Positions 1 to 11,132 of a DNA stretch of 64,000 bases are shown piece after piece; position 1 is the first letter of the stretch; the number at the start of each line of letters is the position of its first letter. Both the position numbers and the translations under genes were made by a program. The notes beneath the pieces were generated by a model. The model was given only the letters and a program-made list of their open reading frames with translations, had not been told where the DNA came from and searched no databases. The DNA comes from Rana temporaria (taxonomy: Eukaryota; Chordata; Amphibia; Anura; Ranidae), in assembly GCF_905171775.1 (NCBI RefSeq), contig NC_053494.1, positions 196,757,044 to 196,821,043 on the forward strand, in the 5' to 3' direction.

Positions 1-120
1 CACACAGTGGGATAAACAGCTGACGCGTTTTGCATTGAGTGTCAATGCTTAATCATAGCATAGCATAGTAACTTTTTCAAGTTACTGGAGTGCGGCTGTC
101 CATATCCTTGTTGTTTTTGC
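1..120. repeat. Degraded dispersed repeat with GACGCGTTTT motif
   Basis: Contains GCTGACGCGTTTT and, further on, GTGCGGCTGTCC. Both motifs recur at 18290-18415 (AAACGCGTCAGC and GTGCGACTGTCC), which suggests two members of one dispersed family. The edges are not defined and the orientation of the two motifs is not the same in both copies, so the assignment is weak. Confidence 0.3.
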
Positions 121-226
121 ACATCCTGTGCATTGCCAGCACCCATCTGCTTCTGAGTGGACATCAATTACCCTAGTGAGCTCACCTGGAGCGGCAGCTC
201 TCTTACCTGTTCCTAACCCATTGTAT

Positions 227-694
227 TTAAAGGATCACTAAAAGATTTTTTTTTTTTTAGCTAAATAGCTTCCTTTACCTTACTGCAGTACTGGTTTCAT
301 GTCTTTATTGTTCGTTTTTGCTTTGAAGTTGCTGTAATTCTGCTGTGATCTCCACACTTCCTGCTTGTCTGGCTCCTTATAACCACAGTACTGGGAGCTT
401 TTCACTGTGGTCTAAGCTGTCATTACTGTGTGTCTAAAACTCCTCAGAACCAATCAGATTCATTTTAAAAACAAAACACTGCACTGGATTTGTTTGTTTT
501 TGTTCTGTGGGTCTCTCTAGTTCACAGGAACATGAAACCAGTTTAAAACCGGAAGTGAAACTAGAGGCACATTATATGATTGATTTGTATCTATTTTTAA
601 TCATTTTTAAAAGGAATCAGTTAACTTTTATGTCTCTATACCCTGTAAACAGTCATTTCAGCAAAAAAAAATTTTTCCTTTAGTGACCCTTTAA
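227..694. mobile_element. TTAA-bounded palindromic MITE (piggyBac-like ends)
   Basis: The left end TTAAAGGATCACTAAAAG is a near-perfect inverted copy of the right end CCTTTAGTGACCCTTTAA. Both termini coincide with TTAA, the target signature of piggyBac elements. The region has no coding capacity. The block next to the left end (AGCTAAATAGCTTCCTTTACCTTA) matches, reversed, the right arms at 8021-8356 and 45494-45650, so these are one larger family. The superfamily call rests only on the TTAA termini. Confidence 0.7.
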
Positions 695-1300
695 TTATAT
701 ATCTTCGTATCAATGTATTGGTAATTCATAATTTTGCTGATTTATGTAATTTCCATTATCCCTTGGCTCCAGTCCCAAACTTAAGTATCATCTCCATTAC
801 CAACATTCATGATATGTGTCTCTTGGTTTGAAGTTTTAAGCACAATGTTAAATATAGTTGACATTAAGACGGCCGACGGGATTGCATAGGTCACAAGTAT
901 TATCGAAGCTGGCTATGGCCGCCATGATATACTGTGCACAATCACATAAGGCTTCAAGAAAATGGCTGTCGTCATTGATTATAACAAACTATTTAACTCT
1001 ACTATCTCCTGAAGAAGTCACGTGGGCGTGACGTAATGCGTAGTTTGCAAGCGGAGGTATACTGGAAGTGAAACCATTAAGGAAACGAGTTTGGAACTCG
1101 TGGATTTTTACAATTTTTAAATATGCGTTTTAGCTGTAGTTTTTTTAAATAAACTCGTTGGAACGGTATTATACTACAAGAGTATTCTTTTCCATAAATT
1201 CCCACTGGAAGGATACAGGAAAAGGACCCCCACAGGAACATCATAGAATCTACACCATCATCATTGAGAACAGAGTATAGAAGGAAATATACACAGGACC
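695..1300. other. Mostly unassigned; decayed GACG-ATGCGTAG repeat near 980-1180
   Basis: Bases 980-1180 contain GAAGAAGTCACGTGGGCGTGACG followed by a degenerate AATGCGTAG. This resembles a common frog dispersed repeat with a GAAACGCGT core. No open frame of interest is present, and the rest shows no repeat or gene signature that I can name. Confidence 0.3.
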
Positions 1301-1786
1301 CTAGAGGCAACCCCACCATACTACACTATTCTTGAGAGATATCAATATATGCATCAAAGGCGAGAGGCAAGAGAGCACAGAGAAGAAAGGGATACAGTCA
1401 CCTTTGCTGGAGTCTTCACAGGTCTGAATGAGGAAGTCGATGAAGCGCTGATCAGCACAGAACACCGTCACGTTGTCCATAAAGGGTGAGCTCTTGACTT
1501 CCCTTCTTTCCGGTACCGGTGCGGTGACCCCCCATATCTCTGGATTCCGCCTGATGAATTTGACAAAGAGCTCTATACAACAAACATAAAGGAGAGGTGA
1601 GAGAGAGCAGCCTTGTCTGACCCCGGAGAGGACAGGGAAGGCGTCATGTTTCCAGTTATTCACCAACACCATGCTACAAATATCATTATACATCAAGTTA
1701 ACATACAAACAAAACATTTCCCCAAGATCAAACCTGCTCAGAGCTCTGTACATAAACTCATAGGAGACACCATTTCCTGGTCAAGA
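1301..1786 (-). pseudogene. Non-LTR retrotransposon RT fragment (L1/Tx1-like), inactive
   Basis: Read on the minus strand, an open frame of about 150 residues carries reverse transcriptase blocks. SGVRQGCSLSPLLY lies near residues 43-56 and FMDNVTVFCAD near residues 91-101. The first is the conserved fingers/palm block of LINE RTs. The second is the catalytic box, normally Y/F-x-D-D. Here the second aspartate reads N, so this copy cannot be catalytic as written. Recognisable homology begins near 1786, just before a MITE at 1809, and fades near 1390. No endonuclease domain, 5' part or poly-A tail is visible. The family call (L1/Tx1-like rather than CR1-like) comes from the style of the RT block and is only moderately sure. 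Confidence 0.7.
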
Positions 1787-1808
1787 CTGACCAGGGCGCA
1801 TGCACTTA

Positions 1809-2154
1809 TGCCATGTACGCACGATCAGAAATTCCGACAAGAAAAATTTGTGGGTTTTTTTCCGACGGAATGTTGGCTCAAGCTTTTGTAGCATACACAT
1901 GGTCACACAAATCTTGTCATAAATGTCTGACCGTCAAGAACGTGGTGACGTACAAGACAAATGAAATTCAATAGGCAGTTTGGCTCGTCTGCTTGATTTT
2001 TTCTGTTGGAAAAATGGAGAACCTGCTTTTAATCTTTTGTTGGCAGAAATTCCGACAGCAAAAGTCTGATGGAGCATACACACGGTCTACATTTCCTTCC
2101 AAAAGCTCTCATCGGACTTTTCTTGTCGGAATTTCCGATCGCGTGTACCCGGCA
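1809..2154. mobile_element. Harbinger-like MITE, TGCC-GTACACACGA end type
   Basis: The left end TGCCATGTACGCACGATC pairs with the right end GATCGCGTGTACCCGGCA. The flanks are TTA at 1806-1808 and TTA at 2155-2157, a 3-bp T/A-rich duplication of the PIF/Harbinger type. It has no coding capacity. The interior carries TTCCGAC blocks and a GTGACGTACAA motif shared with the other members of this family in the window. Confidence 0.75.
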
Positions 2155-2157
2155 TTA

Positions 2158-2508
2158 GATGTACTGGACCGTGTCTCAAACAAGCGTAAGGTCTGCAGTC
2201 CTGCTTTCAGGAGTGCTAGATGTCTGATCCGGGTATATGGATACTGAATAATGCCAATTTAGACAGGAGTGAACTTAACAGCATGTCTTTGGAGTTTTGG
2301 AGTACCATGCAAGCACAGGGTGAACATGAAAACTCAATGCAGATAGTGTCCTGGTTGGCATTCCATGTGTAAACCTTAGTGCTACAAGGTGTAAGTGTCA
2401 ACCACTAAGTCACTGTCTTATAAACTGGTACTTTTACTGTCAAATGGCTGCCAAGCTGCCCAGCTTTTTACAGCCTGTGTCCTCTGTCACCTTACAGGTA
2501 CCATACAG
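2158..2508. other. Unassigned spacer between two MITEs
   Basis: About 350 bases without inverted ends, tandem structure or a plausible coding frame. The two small open frames here lack recognisable domains. Confidence 0.4.
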
Positions 2509-2511
2509 TAA

Positions 2512-2853
2512 TGCCCCGTACACATGATCGAAAATTCCAACAGCAAAAGTCCGATGTGAGCTTTTGAATGTAAATTCCGACCGTGTGTATGCTCCATCAG
2601 ACTTTTGCTGTTGGAATTTCCGCCAACAAATGATTGAGAGCTGGTTCTCAAATTTTCAGACGCGCAAAATGCCGACGCATGCTCGGAACATAATTTTCCC
2701 AGCTTCTCGTAGTGTTGTACGTCACCGTGTTCTTGACAGACGAAAGTTCAGAGACCTTTTGTGTGACCGTGTGTATGCAAGCCAAGCTTGAGTGGAATTC
2801 CGTCGGAAAAAAACATCCAAGGTTTTTCCGACGGGAAAATCTGATCGTGTGCA
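2512..2853. mobile_element. Harbinger-like MITE, TGCC-GTACACACGA end type
   Basis: The left end TGCCCCGTACACATGATCG and the degraded right end CTGATCGTGTGCA are inverted copies. The flanks are TAA (2509-2511) and TTA (2854-2856). The centre has GACGCATGCTCGGAA and TGTTGTACGTCACCG in the inverse orientation to the copy at 4883-5306, so the two are likely oppositely oriented members of the same subfamily. Confidence 0.7.
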
Positions 2854-2856
2854 TTA

Positions 2857-3363
2857 AAGAAAGATGAGGGTCAGAATTAGCACACTGGTAAAGGGGGAAG
2901 CATGTTGTCCATGTTGGCTCCGATGACAGCGGGACATGTGTCAGTTTGGCTCATAGAGATAGAAGGCCAGGTACACATACAGTATGTTATACTAGGATAA
3001 TATGTAAAATTTGTATCAACCATTAGCATGAATTGCACTAATCCACTCCAATGAACAAAATATGTTGATAATTGGAGTAGACGAATTGGCTTTTTTCGGG
3101 CTTATGAAATAACAAGTTGTGAGCTTCCAATGTCTGTGGAGGAAACAGGGATATAGTGGAAAGTAAATTGAATATCTTTGTCATGAATGGGATAAGGATG
3201 GATTTGTAGGTTTTGTAGAATTCATCTGGGCCTCGGATTTTCCTCACTGGGGTAACCTTATAGAACTTGCCAATTCCTCTTCTGTAAATAGGGATTCTAC
3301 GGAGGAGCTAGCATGGTCATCAAGAGTAAAGGATTAGCTGGCAGAAAAGGTGTGCGGTGGGGG
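2857..3363. other. Unassigned spacer
   Basis: About 500 bases of AT-rich sequence upstream of the hAT element at 3372. I see no inverted ends, tandem repeat or domain-bearing open frame. Confidence 0.4.
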
Positions 3364-3371
3364 GTGGCAGG

Positions 3372-4191
3372 CAGGGCCGGATTTGCTCTCCCTGCCGCCC
3401 CAAGGCCAGGTTCCGCAATGCACCCCCTCCCTGCCAACCGAATCACACCCCCCCCCCAAATCAATGTAGAATGGTAACCGGATGGCAGGGGCGGCACGGT
3501 TAGCTTAAATATTTTTTGTTTCTTTTTTTTTACTTTTTTATTACTTTTTTTATTTATTTGTAGCTTTTCGTTTACTTTTTTTGTATACTTTTCTTTATTT
3601 TTATATATATTATTTTTCTTATTCTTTACTTTTTAATTACTTTTTTATTTTATTAATTTAATTATTATTTCTTATTTTTTTTCACCTAACTTTATTGCTA
3701 TCACACAGGAGAAAACAATTACCTGTGTGATAGCAATTGGAGGTGACAGGTTCTCTTTATTGACCCTGTCACCTCCAAAACAGGAGTCCTAGCACTAGTC
3801 CTAGCCTAGAACTCCTGTCACAGCTGAGATGGGAAGAGCACAGCTCACCCCTCTCACTGTGTACATCGGGGGGAGGGACACAGGAGACAGAGTCGGCGGC
3901 TCGGGGGAGAACGGAGTCCCGAAGACAGAGCCAGCAAAGAGAGGTATGTGGGGGGGGGGGGGGGAGGACGGACGGCAGCACACATTTTACAAGTGATTTC
4001 GGCGACATTGCCACAATCACTTGTTAATGAGCGAGCGGATTGCCCCACACTACATTTAGTTCTGCTAGAAAGCAACTTACCACCCATAACTTTAAGTTCC
4101 GGTCGTCGGGGGACTCCATGCCACTGCCGCCACTCTGTGCCCTGCCGCCCCAAGGCCTGGCCTCGGTGGCCTTGTGGGTAATCCGGGCCTG
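3372..4191. mobile_element. Non-autonomous hAT element with exact 8-bp duplication
   Basis: The termini CAGGGCCGGATTTGC and GTAATCCGGGCCTG are inverted copies with hAT-type CAG ends. The flanking octamer GTGGCAGG occurs exactly at 3364-3371 and again at 4192-4199, the 8-bp duplication expected of hAT insertion. The interior includes CTGCCGCCCCAAGGCC at both ends, a T-rich stretch at 3510-3690 and a run of about 15 G at 3949-3963. It has no transposase frame. Confidence 0.88.
3510..3690. repeat. T-rich low-complexity tract
   Basis: This tract of T-rich sequence with scattered A lies inside the hAT element at 3372-4191. It is followed by a short inverted repeat around ATTGCTATCACACAG and CTGTGTGATAGCAAT (3693-3738). 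Confidence 0.7.
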
Positions 4192-4199
4192 GTGGCAGG

Positions 4200-4879
4200 A
4201 TTCAGCTACACATTCCATAAAATACCGCATGTAATTAAAAATTCTTACCTGCATTTTTTTTTTTTATAAAGAATTTAGCTTCTGTCTTATGTTAACATTC
4301 CATTTAATGAATTGCATAGTGCTAGCCAAGGACGAGGACTTTGCTTGATATCTGGAGGAAAAAATAAATTGGAATGCTGTTGTCTAGGTGAACAAGCTGT
4401 TCTATGTTGCTATCCATTGAATATCACGAAACTTGTGTATTTTGAAAACTATTTATCACTCCCACATATATGTTCAGGAGCATTTTAAGTGCAAGATAAA
4501 AATAAATAAAAAAAATGCCTTTTTTATTTTAATGGTTTTGCTCTGTTTTAATTTGATATCCAAGGTTAGCTAAGGTTCAGGGACATCTTCCTCCATGCTG
4601 CTTACCTTAGAAAATATTACATTGTTGATAACACCAGACATATTTTAGAAAATATGTGACACATCTGTGGCCTTCAATCTACAAAGAAATGTTGTTTTTT
4701 GATTAGGGCAAGTCAATTCAAAAGAATAGTTGACCTCTCTATTCAGGCTGGATTTTTTTGTATTTGAATCTCATCATTGAGTAGTAGGGGGACTAACATT
4801 AGTGTGCAGAAAAAGGACACGCATACAGTACCAAAGAATAAAATGACGACTGTATTTTTTCATCTTTTTATGTTTTGCC
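4200..4879. other. Unassigned AT-rich spacer
   Basis: About 680 bases between the hAT at 3372 and the MITE at 4883. No inverted ends, tandem units or convincing coding frame were seen. Confidence 0.4.
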
Positions 4880-4882
4880 TAA

Positions 4883-5306
4883 TGCCCCGTACACACGATC
4901 GGATTTTCCGCCGGAAAAACCTTGGATGTTTTTTCCGACGGAATTCCGCTCAAGCTTGGGGCTTGCATACACACGGTCACACAAAAGTTCTCGGAACTTT
5001 CGTCTGTCAAGAACGCGGTGACGTACAACACTACGACGAGCCGAGAAAATGAAGTTCAATGCTTCCGAGCCTGCGTCAAATTGTTTCCGAGCATGCGTCA
5101 GAATTTTGCACATCGGAATTGCTACAGACGATTGAATTTTCCGATAGGAATTTTTTCGCCTGAAAATTTGAAAACTGGTTCTCAATCTTTTGTTGAAGGG
5201 AATTCCGCCAGCAAAAGTCTGATGGAGCATATACACGGTCGGAATTTCCGTTCAAAAGCTCACATAAGACTTTTGCTGTCGGAATTTCCGACCGTGTGTA
5301 CGGGCA
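4883..5306. mobile_element. Harbinger-like MITE, TGCC-GTACACACGA end type
   Basis: The left end TGCCCCGTACACACGATCGG and the right end CCGTGTGTACGGGCA are inverted copies. The exact 3-bp duplication TAA flanks them at 4880-4882 and 5307-5309. Centrally it carries GTGACGTACAACACTACGAC followed by two CGAGCATGCGTC-like blocks, the module shared across this family. It has no coding capacity. Confidence 0.85.
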
Positions 5307-5499
5307 TAAGGCATATAACTCATAAGCGTCAAATCCTGGCCTTTTTGTGAACCCTGGAGGCACGGGTGCATCGTCCAGCCCCGCTGCCAGTAATATATCA
5401 AAAAAGAGTGGCTGGACGCTGTACTGAGTCACACTCATGTTTAGGGCTCTATGCACTCAGGGACGTATTCCCGAACACCGGAATACTGTGTTCCAGGTA

Positions 5500-6390
5500 T
5501 TAAAGTGGATGTAATCCCAATTCATGGATTTTGAGCTAGGCACATATATCTGCAGTATTTTTGTTATCTCTCTTCATAGAGTTAAGTCCTGTAGCTCTCT
5601 CCTGAACCATTACTCTGTTATCAGCCTGATAACTGCTGACAAATTCTCGGACACATCAGATAAAAGCAGCCTGAAAAAATTCTGTCAAGGGAGGTTGCTA
5701 TAAATGGATTAGCAGGGAGCTGGCCCTGTTACAAAACAACTCTGAGAGTCTCAGCCTATGATGAGAGAGGGTGTGTGCCTTTCCTCCAATCAGCAATGTT
5801 AGCTATCTTGGCCGTATGCCCAGACATCACACTCTGTGTTAAACAGGAAGAGAAAATCTCCTAACATGATCTTAACTTTCTAAACAGTATATAAATGTGA
5901 AGACAGGAGATATACATGTAAAACTTATGTAGGGAGATTTGGTTCATCCATGTGTATCATCTGAGGCTGTTCACTTCACTGAGTGTATGCATACCTCCCA
6001 ACCTTCTGAGATGGGAATGAGGGACACCTATCAGCAAAAGTATGCAGGCATAGGACACACCTTTTGCCACGCCCCCTTAAAGGAGAATTGTACAAAAAAT
6101 AAGATTGGTTTAACCCACAAGTGCTTATTTTACCACTACTATTCCTTTATATTGGCTTTTGGAATTTACAAATGCAGCAATTTAGAAATCAGATGAAAGG
6201 TTTAGCGCTGGAAAACCCTTATTGATAGATTAAAAGGGCATTTTATATACATCTATTTCGATCAGACCAAAATGAGGGACACATGAGGAGGAATGACAGA
6301 CTGAGGGACATTTGCTCCAAATCGGGCATAGTCCCTCAAAATCAGGGACAGTTGGGAGGTATGTGTATGGAGGTTTTACATCCACTTTAA
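5500..6390. mobile_element. TTAA-bounded element interrupted by a nested element
   Basis: The left end TTAAAGTGGATGTAA at 5500 is matched by the right end TTACATCCACTTTAA finishing at 6390. Both ends include TTAA. The element is non-coding and holds a second element at 5990-6362, which lies close to the right end. Confidence 0.75.
5990..6362. mobile_element. Nested DNA element with CATACCTCCCAAC ends
   Basis: The ends CATACCTCCCAAC and GTTGGGAGGTAT are inverted. The flanking heptamer GTGTATG occurs exactly at 5983-5989 and 6363-6369. The interior has runs of GAGGGACA. It matches, in reverse orientation, the element at 44631-45333. The end base is ambiguous, so the duplication is 6 or 7 bp. 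hAT-like is the nearest class but is not certain. Confidence 0.75.
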
Positions 6391-6691
6391 ACGGACGTAA
6401 ATGCGAGTACCACCAGGTACAATGTCCAACCACATATTTCAGCCTGTTACAGCTTTTTATAAGCTGTTGGGGCTGGGTGCTGCACCTGTACCTCTGGATG
6501 CCTGAAAACACCAGGATTTGGCATACGTGGGCTAAACGCAAAGTGTGCATGTAGCCTAACACTCAGGATTGGGACAAGGGGTGGGCAAGAGGGTTGGCTG
6601 CCCTGGACGCAGTGGTTTACTGTAAGGATTGGGGCGCCTGACAGGAGTTTTGACAATGGCAGTGAGTTTGACATGAGTGTTACTGCTGAGT

Positions 6692-8020
6692 AGGGATGAG
6701 CCGAACAACCCCCTGTTCGGTTCGCACCAGAACTTGCGAACACACCAAATGTTCGTGTGAACTTTAGAACCCCGTTAAAGTCTATGGGACTCGAACATTT
6801 GAAATCTAAAGTGCTAATTTTAAAGGCTAATATGCAAGTTATTGTCCTAAAAAGTGTTTGGGGACCTGGGTCCTGCCCCAGGGGACATGTATCAATGCAA
6901 AAAAAAGTTTTAAAAACCAAAGTTTTTTCGGGAGCAGTGATTTTAATAATGCTAAAAGTGAAACAATAAAAGTGAAATATGACTTTAAATTTCGTACCTA
7001 GGGGGGTGTAAAGTCAGCATGTGAAATAGCGCATGTTTCCCGTACATAGAACTGTCTCTGCACAAAGTGTCATTTCTGAGAGGAAAAAAAGTCTTTTAAA
7101 ACCAGACTTGCGGCTATAATGAATTGTCGGCTCTGGCAATTCAGAGCAAATTCATTCATAAAAAAAATAAAATAGCGTGGGGGTCCCCCCAAATTCCATT
7201 ACCAGGCCATTCACGTCTGGAATGGATATTAAGGGGAACCCCGCCGTCAATTTAAAAAAAAATGACGTGGGGTTCCCCCCAAATATCGCTTCAGGTCTGG
7301 TGTGGATTTTAAGGGGAACTCTACCCCACATTAAAAAAAAATGGCGTGGAGTTCCCCCAAAAATTCACACCAGACCCCTTATCCGAGCATGTTAACCTGG
7401 ACGGCCGCAGAAAAGAGGGGGGGCAGAGTGCGGCCCCCCCTCTCCTGAACCGTACCAGGCCACATGCCCTCAACATGGGGAGGATGTCCCCATGTTGATG
7501 GGGACAAGGACCTCATCCCCACAACCCTTGCCCGGTGGTTGTGGAGGTCTGCGGGCAGTGGGCTTATCAGAATCTGGAAGACCCCTTTAACAAAGGGGAC
7601 CCCCAGATCCTGCCCCCCCATGTGAATTGGTAATGGGGTACACATTGTACCCCTACCATTTCATGAAGGAAGTGTAAATAGTTGGAAAAAACACACACAC
7701 ACCGTAGAAAAAAGTTCTTTATTAATAAAAAAAAAAAAAATCCAGCGGTGGTAATCTACTCGGTCCCAGCTCCCCGCTCCAACGTTGTCTGGATCCAACG
7801 ACGGGTGATCTCCAGTCCAGCGATGAGAAGATTCATCCATCCAGAGCGCAGCCACGACGACCTCCTCTCTCCGCTGGACACAGCCCAGCGAATGACGCGG
7901 CTGAAGCTGTGACATTTCTTATATAGGGGAGGCGGGGCCACACGTCACGTGACCCCGCACGTCTGACGCACCATCTGCTACGTCACTGGGGAAGCCCAGT
8001 TTTCCCCCTTGCTGGGCTTC
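6692..8020. repeat. Unclassified frog dispersed repeat (GATGAGCCGAAC start)
   Basis: Begins at AGGGATGAGCCGAACA and includes TGTTCGGTTCGCACCAGAAC. It ends with a GC-rich part containing GGCGGGGCCACACGTCACGTGACC and a small hairpin (GAAGCCCAG ... CTGGGCTTC, 7991-8025). The whole resembles, from memory, an abundant ranid repeat. I could not find a matching inverted terminus or a flanking duplication, so the class is open. About 300 bases upstream (6391-6691) show nothing recognisable. Confidence 0.5.
7165..7385. repeat. Three degenerate ~80-bp tandem units
   Basis: Three successive units each contain GCGTGGGGGTCCCCCCAAAT or a near copy. In the first two this is followed by GGATNTTAAGGGGAAC and an A-run. 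The units are inside the repeat at 6692-8020, and the third is truncated. Confidence 0.7.
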
Positions 8021-8356
8021 CCCCTGGTGTGGAGAAAGCCTCTTGAGGGGGGAGGAGGCGAGCAGGAAAGTCAGAACACTCTACTTTGCAGATAGAGAAA
8101 GGAGCTGTGTGTTAGTGGGTGTCCTGACACTCATGCTCACCCCCTCCCCCCTCAAGAGGCTTTCTCCACACCAGGGAGAAAGCCTTGCATTACTGTGTGT
8201 AGTTACAGACAGAAGAACAGGAAGTGAGGATTTCTCAGAAGAAATAAGGACATTTAAAAGCAAAATGGAAGGATGAGGTAAGTGAAGGAGGACGGCACTA
8301 AGGTAAAGGAAGCTATTTAGGGATTTTTTTTTTTTACCTTTACAACCCCTTTAAAG
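8021..8356. mobile_element. TTAA family right arm (CCTTTACAACCCCTTTAA)
   Basis: Ends with TTTACAACCCCTTTAA at 8356. About 150 bases upstream of that end are almost identical to 45494-45650 and related to 28505-28752 and 62318-63684. An inverted pair GGTGTGGAGAAAGCCTCTTG and CAAGAGGCTTTCTCCACACC (8023-8176) probably forms the centre of the palindrome. The left end is missing. The final TTAA is shared with the next element. Confidence 0.7.
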
Positions 8357-8874
8357 CGGGAGTTCACCCATTTGCGTTTTTTTTTCTCTTTTCCCCATAG
8401 CTGGATGCTCGTTTTGTCTAGGGGAATCGGCTATTTGTTTTAAAATATGATCCGTACTTACCCGTTTTCGAGATGCATCTTCTCCGTCGCTTCCGGGTAT
8501 GGGTCTTCGGGAGCGGGCGTTCCTTCTTGATTGACAGTCTTCCGAGAGGCTTCCGACGGTCGCATCCATCGCGTCACTAGTAGCCGAAAGAAGCCGAGCG
8601 TCGGTGCGGCTCTATACTGCGCCTGCGCACCGACGTTCGGCTTCTTTCGGAAAATCGTGACGCGATGGATGCGACCGTCGGAAGCCTCTCGGAAGACTGT
8701 CAATCAAGAAGGAACGTCCAGTCCCGCAGCCCATACCCGGAAGCGACGGAGAGGATGCATCTCGTAAACGGTAAGTACGGATCATATTTTAAAACAAATA
8801 GCCGATTCCCCTAGACAAAACGAGCATCCAGCTATGGGGAAAATGTGTTCTCCATGGGTGAACCTCCGCTTTAA
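8353..8874. mobile_element. Palindromic TTAA MITE (TTAAAGCGGGAGTTCACC)
   Basis: The two halves are reverse complements over roughly 230 bases each. Examples are GATCCGTACTTACC near 8450 against GGTAAGTACGGATC near 8770, and CTTCCGAGAGGCTTCCGACG against its complement near 8685. Ends are TTAAAGCGGGAGTTCACC and GGTGAACCTCCGCTTTAA. The centre holds TGCGCCTGCGCACC. The same family occurs at 33806-34269 and 43035-43526. If transcribed it would fold into a long hairpin. Confidence 0.85.
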
Positions 8875-9525
8875 GATCTGCGATAACAAACCCTAGAAAC
8901 CCTAACCATGTGTAGGTAATAGCTCCTAGAGACAATTGTACACAATCCACAATTCTTGCATATACAGTATATATATATTTTTTCAGACTTTACGTAGGAA
9001 TTTATATATATAAATATCACAAATAATTCACATAAAAAGGAATACATTCACATATATAACTTAAAAACATCCCTCTAGACTCCTTTCAAGTCAGGTTTTG
9101 ACCCGCGTCTCTTTATTGTGTGAATAAACTGTGTATAATCTTGGTAACTGTAGAGAATTTTGCCCTAGGAGTCATTCGCTTTTACTGCATAGCAGTGGTA
9201 AACAGTACGAAGTAGCTGGAAAAGTCAGCAGGGCGTTTGGAACAAAAGAAGATATATGAACAGCTGGAGGAGAGAGCTTGTGTTATTACTGTGAATTATT
9301 AGAGGGAATTCAACATTAAAACTTTTTTTTTAGGGGCCCTAGGAGATTTTGAAAGATTGTTTTAAATTCTTTTTTGTTTTTACATTAACTCATTAACTGC
9401 TATTTTGTAGCGCTTATCTATTTATGTTTAGAGGCTCATCCAGGCTTGAGGATATTGCTAAACTGCAACTAAAAAGCCACAGTGCCCTGGTACAACATTT
9501 AGCGTTTTCATCCTTGTATAGGGAT
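8875..9525. other. Unassigned AT-rich sequence
   Basis: About 650 bases with no recognised repeat boundary. A short (TA)-rich patch lies near 8965-9015. No coding frame of interest. Confidence 0.4.
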
Positions 9526-9528
9526 GTG

Positions 9529-10221
9529 GGGCCAGATTCACGTAGGTGAGCGGCGGCGTAACGTATCGTAGATACGTTACACCGCCGCAAGTTTTCATCG
9601 CAAGTGCCTGATTCACCAAGCACTTGCGATGAAAACCTACGCCGGCGGCCTCCGGCGCAAGGCGGGCCAATTCAAATGGGCGTGTGCCATTTAAATTAGG
9701 CGCGCTCCTGCGCCGGACCTACCGCGCATGCTCCGTTTTCAAACTCCCGCCGTGCTTTACGCGAAGTGACGTAATTTTTTCGAAGAACGGCGACGCGCGT
9801 AGCGTAATTCCGTATTCCCGGAAGGCTTACGCAAACGACGTTCATTTTTGAATTTCGACGCGGGAACGACGGCCATACTTTAGACAGCAATACGTTTGCT
9901 GACTAAAGTTAGGGCACCAAAAAAAACGACTAACTTTGCGACGGTAAAATAGACTAGCGGCGACGTAGCGAACACGAAAAACCGTTGTGGATCGCCGTAA
10001 CTCCTAATTTGCATACCCAACGCTGGTTTACGACGCAAACTCCCCCCAGCGGCGGCCGCGGTACTGCATCCTAAGATCCGACAGTGTAAAACAATTACAC
10101 CTGACGGATCGTAGGGATATCTATGCGTAACTGATTATATGAATCAGTCACATAGATAGAAACAGAGATACAACGGAATATCAGGAGATACGCCGTCGTA
10201 TCTCATTTGTGAATCTGGCCC
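9529..10221. mobile_element. Harbinger-like element, GGGCCAGATTCA end type
   Basis: Starts GGGCCAGATTCACGTA and ends TGTGAATCTGGCCC. A strong hairpin sits near the left end (GTAACGTATC ... GATACGTTAC). The flanks GTG and CTG are a possible, imperfect 3-bp duplication. Other copies are at 20098, 21955, 49526 (variant), 54822 and 57870, and several of those have exact duplications. It has no transposase frame. Confidence 0.8.
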
Positions 10222-10229
10222 CTGGTACC

Positions 10230-11125
10230 TTAACCACTTGCCGACCGACACATGTACTTAAATGGCATGGCTGCGCAAAGGGACACAAAGGAACATACCT
10301 GTGCTCGGTGAGCGTGCCCGTGGGTCCCACGGACTCAATGTCCGCCGGGTGCCCGTGATCGTCTCACGGAGTGGCAGAATGGGGAGATGCCTATGTAAAC
10401 AAGGCATTTCCCTGTTCTGCCTAGTGACAGGAAAGTGAGCTACTGCTCAGTGTCATCGGGAGCAGTGATCAGTGTCGTGTCACTTTTAGCCCAGCCCCCC
10501 CACAGTTAGAATCACTCCCTAGGACACACTTAACCCCTTCATTGCCCCCTAGTGTTTAACCCCTTCCCTGCCAGTGTCATTTACACAGTAATCAGTGCAT
10601 TTTTATAGCACTGATCGCTGTATAAATGTGAATGGTCCCAAAATAGCGTCAAAAGTGTCTGATGTGTACGCCATAATGTCAGTCACAATAAAAATCGTTG
10701 ATCGCCGCCATTACTACAAAAAAAAAAAATATTAATAAAAATGCCATAATTCTATCCTCTATTTTGTAGACGCTATAACTTTTGCGCAAACCAATCAATA
10801 TACGCTTATTGCGATTTTTTATCAATAATATGCAGAAGAATACATATCGGCCTAAACTGAGGAAAATTTTTTTTTTTTTATATTTTATTATAGCAAAAAG
10901 TTAAAAATATTGCTTTTTTTTTCAAAATTGTTGCTGTATTTTTGTTTATAGCGCAAACAATCAAAACCACAGAGGTGATTAAATACCACCAAAAGAAAGA
11001 TCTATTTGTGGGAAAAAAAGGACAGAAATTTTGTTTGGGTGCAACGTCCCCACAATTGTCAGTTAAAGCGACGCAGTGCTGAATCGCAAAAAAATGGCCA
11101 AATCCTCTGAAACTGAAGTGGTTAA
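10230..11125 (+). mobile_element. TTAACCACTT-family element
   Basis: Starts TTAACCACTTGCCGACCG and ends CTGAAGTGGTTAA. TTAA is at both ends. In the right third it carries the 115-bp block GAGGTGATTAAATACCACCA ... AAAGCGACGCAGTGC that recurs in at least four other copies in the window. A run around GCGCAAACCAATCAATA (10794-10810) is also shared. No coding capacity. Piggybac-like ends are the only class evidence. Confidence 0.8.
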
Positions 11126-11132
11126 AGCCTGA

